Assembly: GCA_028277515.1 (NCBI GenBank) | Contig: JANQGC010000331.1 | Span: 1-16,313, forward strand | Reading direction: 5' to 3' | DNA: 16,313 nucleotides | DNA from: Anaerolineae bacterium | GTDB lineage: Bacteria; Chloroflexota; Anaerolineae; Promineifilales; Promineifilaceae | Shown: piece after piece, positions 14,700 through 16,313 of the stretch | How the letters are laid out: every line of letters begins with the position of its first letter | Numbering within the stretch: position 1 is the first letter of the stretch | Translations under genes and position numbers: made by a program | The notes under the pieces: generated by a model | The model's input: only the letters and a program-made list of their open reading frames with translations | The model's database searches: none | What the model was told of the DNA's origin: nothing

Positions 14700-15734
14700 A
14701 TGGCAGAGCAAGTTCCAAACTCACGGATCAATTTGGATGAACAATCAGATTTTCAAGTTCGCTTGAAAAGAATTTTATCGGCCAGAGAGACGGGCGTTTT
14801 CCTGGCGCTACTTCTCATGTGCATCATATTATGGCAAGCAACGCCAGCTTTTTTAACCGTCCGCAATCTGCTCAATGTTGGAAGGCAAATATCGTTACTA
14901 GGTATTATGGCTATAGGGATGACTTTTGTCCTTATTGCCGCCGAAGTTGATCTGTCCGTTGGTTCAATTTATGCTTTTTGTGGGTTGGTGAGCGGCATGC
15001 TGATCGTTGCCGGCTGGAGTTTGATACCGGCGTTAGCAGTTGGTTTGATTGCGGGAGCTATTATCGGATTTATCAATGGATTTGTCTCTACATATGGTTT
15101 ACTCCCTTCATTCATTACCACATTGGGTATGATGAGTGTCATACGTGGGGCGGCCCTGGTCATCACAGATGGCCAACCTGTGACAATCAATGATTCATCT
15201 GGCGCCAACCCGGAAACACTCGAAGCCTTCTACTATTTAGGGCAGGGTCAATTGTTTGATTTAATTCCAATGCAGCTTATATTTTTTATTATCGTTGCTG
15301 TGTTGGGTTGGTTTCTCTTATCTAGAACTGTATTCGGCTTCAAAATATATGCTGTCGGCGGGAGTCCAAAGGCATCACGTGTTTCAGGAATAAGGGTATT
15401 TAATGTAAAGGTGTGGGCATTTGTCATCATGGGTTTCTTAAGCGGACTGGCAGGAATTTTAAGCCTCGCTTTTTTGCCCAGCGGCCAGGCCGGCCGTACC
15501 GGTGTCGGTTTAGAACTGGATGTCATCGCTGCTGCCATTGTTGGGGGTGCTTCTCTTGGCGGGGGAGAAGGCACGATCCCCGGCACAATTCTCGGTGTTT
15601 TTATTATTGGCGTACTGCGTAATGGATTGGTTTTATTGCGCATCTCACCCTTTTGGCAAGAGGTAGTAATTGGGGCCATTATCATCCTCGCTGTTGGTCT
15701 CGATAAGTGGACCACCAGCCGTCGTAACCGTTAA
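14700..15734 (+). CDS. Sugar ABC transporter permease, RbsC/XylH type (BPD_transp_2)
   Basis: The product is an integral membrane permease that forms the channel of a ribose/xylose/galactose-class ABC importer. I use ATG 14700 (344 residues); GGGG sits 13 nt upstream, which is only a modest ribosome-binding site. A TTG at 14667 in the same frame would add 11 residues but has none. After a ~35-residue cytosolic N-terminus there are about eight to ten hydrophobic segments. Family motifs are LIAAEVDLSVGS (usual '(G)IDLSVGS'), GGSPKASRVSGIRV (the ATPase-contact loop), and AAAIVGGASLGGGEGTIPGTILGVFIIGVLRNGL near the C-terminus. The substrate cannot be read from a permease. The sugar-binding lipoprotein follows after 123 nt on the same strand. 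The ATPase is not in the window and may lie further right. Confidence 0.93.
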   Translation: MAEQVPNSRINLDEQSDFQVRLKRILSARETGVFLALLLMCIILWQATPAFLTVRNLLNVGRQISLLGIMAIGMTFVLIAAEVDLSVGSIYAFCGLVSGMLIVAGWSLIPALAVGLIAGAIIGFINGFVSTYGLLPSFITTLGMMSVIRGAALVITDGQPVTINDSSGANPETLEAFYYLGQGQLFDLIPMQLIFFIIVAVLGWFLLSRTVFGFKIYAVGGSPKASRVSGIRVFNVKVWAFVIMGFLSGLAGILSLAFLPSGQAGRTGVGLELDVIAAAIVGGASLGGGEGTIPGTILGVFIIGVLRNGLVLLRISPFWQEVVIGAIIILAVGLDKWTTSRRNR

Positions 15735-15857
15735 TAATCTGATATCTTCAGAGGAGGTGGGTTTAATCGAATTGTATAAATCTGTGAATTGCGTGGGTAA
15801 ATATGAAGCGATCAAATATCAGGATGGATGATTTTTTATTGAAGGAGAGAACTTGAA
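15735..15857 (+). other. Leader between permease and binding-protein genes with an unexplained strong Shine-Dalgarno
   Basis: AGAGGAGGTGG (15750-15760) is close to a perfect anti-16S match but no known gene starts after it. Twelve bases on, a TTG opens a 19-codon frame (15772-15831). A second small frame, ATG 15803 to TGA 15856 (17 residues, MKRSNIRMDDFLLKERT), ends one base before the lipoprotein ATG. Either could be a leader peptide. They have no recognised similarity and may be chance. Confidence 0.3.
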
Positions 15858-16313
15858 ATGAAACAAACAAAAGGTATATGGAGATTACTGCTGCTATCAT
15901 TGGTGATGATCTTGGTAGTTTCTGCTTGCGGTGGAGGCGCGGCTCCGGTTGAAGAGGTCGAGGAACCTGCTGCTGAGGAACCGGCTGAAGAACCAGCCGC
16001 CGAAGAGCCTGCCGAAGAACCGGCAGAGGAACCCGCCGAAGAGCCAGCGGAAGAGCTGGCAGAAGAACCGGAGGAAGAACCTGCCGAAGAACCCATGGAA
16101 GAAACATCTGAAGAACCCATGGAAGAAGGCTTTGTATTATCTCCTGAAATTGCGGAGAATGTAGACAGTGGGGAGACATTGCAGTTTTATGTGTCTTACC
16201 ATGATGTTTCCAATGAGTTTGCACCATTCTTGAAGGCAGGGGTGGAGCAGGCAGCGGCCGATTTGGGCGTGAATGCGGAGTTCATCGGGCCGGTGGGCGC
16301 GGATGCCGAAGCG
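15858..16313 (+). CDS. Sugar-binding lipoprotein of an ABC importer (partial, continues past window end)
   Basis: The first 152 codons are visible. A lipoprotein signal peptide is clear: KQTKGIWR followed by a hydrophobic core and the lipobox V21-S22-A23-C24, so the mature protein is anchored by Cys24. Residues about 31-91 are a low-complexity acidic linker built of EEPA units. The folded part begins near residue 105 with LQFYVSYHDVSNEFAPFLKA-G-VEQAAADLGVNAEF, the typical first strand and helix of the periplasmic-binding-protein type 1 (RbsB-like) family, whose pattern is 'hydrophobic strand, then N-x-F/F-x-P-F, then G-hh-x-A-A-x-x-hG'. GGAG lies about 12 nt before the ATG. It follows the RbsC-type permease and should deliver that transporter's substrate. 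The ligand is unknown. The unusually long linker would lift the binding domain off the membrane through a thick envelope. Confidence 0.88.
   Translation, partial: MKQTKGIWRLLLLSLVMILVVSACGGGAAPVEEVEEPAAEEPAEEPAAEEPAEEPAEEPAEEPAEELAEEPEEEPAEEPMEETSEEPMEEGFVLSPEIAENVDSGETLQFYVSYHDVSNEFAPFLKAGVEQAAADLGVNAEFIGPVGADAEA
15948..16130 (+). repeat. EEPA-type tandem coding repeat in the lipoprotein linker
   Basis: About fourteen degenerate 12-15-bp units encode (A)EEPA-like steps between the lipobox and the binding domain. Units vary in codons (gaagaaccg, gaggaaccc, gaagagcct), so the repeat is conserved at protein level more than at DNA level. Late units change to EEPM, EETS and EEL. Such arrays can expand or contract by slippage. 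Confidence 0.85.

Noticed and set aside
15836..16120. Minus-strand frame with serine/glycine/alanine repeats (GSSAGSS), looking like a secreted low-complexity protein
   Set aside because: It is the exact antisense of the EEPA-repeat linker of the lipoprotein; the repeat on one strand creates an open frame on the other.
15948..16130. CRISPR array
   Set aside because: The units are short, in frame, without unique spacers, and encode a lipoprotein linker.
1..16313. tRNA, rRNA or known riboswitch
   Set aside because: No cloverleaf, conserved rRNA segment or recognisable aptamer core was seen in the intergenic regions; small unknown RNAs cannot be excluded by eye.

Overview
The window reads as one contiguous stretch of a mid-GC bacterial chromosome. 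The best guess for the host is a member of the Chloroflexota (Anaerolineae/Caldilineae-like). This is inferred from the lipoprotein with a long EEPA-repeat linker, the Chloroflexi/cyanobacteria-style C-terminal tail on one histidine kinase, and the GC content. No rRNA or other taxonomic marker is present.

Layout: (1) Positions 1-164, minus strand: the 5' end of an IS5-type transposase, cut by the window edge. Its start codon lies inside a hairpin. (2) Positions 165-395: inverted repeats and a promoter-like region. (3) Positions 396-6566, plus strand: a tightly packed run of CHAD-domain protein, 2-oxoglutarate dehydrogenase E1 (odhA), dihydrolipoyl succinyltransferase E2 (odhB), a divergent protein that looks CYTH-like, and a classical CYTH-domain protein. 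Gene junctions are 4-nt overlap, 1 nt, 44 nt and 4 nt. (4) Positions 6803-9583, plus strand: phosphoenolpyruvate carboxylase, preceded by a hairpin that covers its Shine-Dalgarno. (5) Positions 9580-14306, minus strand: a three-gene signalling operon transcribed as REC-GAF-HisKA_3 kinase, then NarL/LuxR-type response regulator, then membrane-bound HAMP/HisKA kinase. Its last stop codon interlocks with the PEP carboxylase stop. (6) Positions 14307-14699: a divergent intergenic region with operator-like TGAC half-sites. (7) Positions 14700-16313, plus strand: an RbsC-type sugar ABC permease and the start of a sugar-binding lipoprotein, cut by the window end.

How the genes work together: OdhA and OdhB form two of the three parts of the 2-oxoglutarate dehydrogenase complex (E3 is not in the window). 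PEP carboxylase feeds oxaloacetate into the same cycle, so the left half is a TCA/anaplerosis block. The surprise is that odhAB is embedded between a CHAD gene (a family that binds polyphosphate) and one or two CYTH genes (a family of tripolyphosphatases, thiamine-triphosphatases and adenylyl cyclases). OdhA is thiamine-diphosphate dependent. This suggests an undescribed link between inorganic polyphosphate or thiamine-triphosphate metabolism and 2-oxoglutarate oxidation; it is the most interesting candidate system here. In the right half, the two kinases and NarL regulator could form a phosphorelay: the membrane kinase seems to have lost its own receiver domain, while the soluble kinase carries an N-terminal receiver. 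The neighbouring sugar transporter is a possible target.
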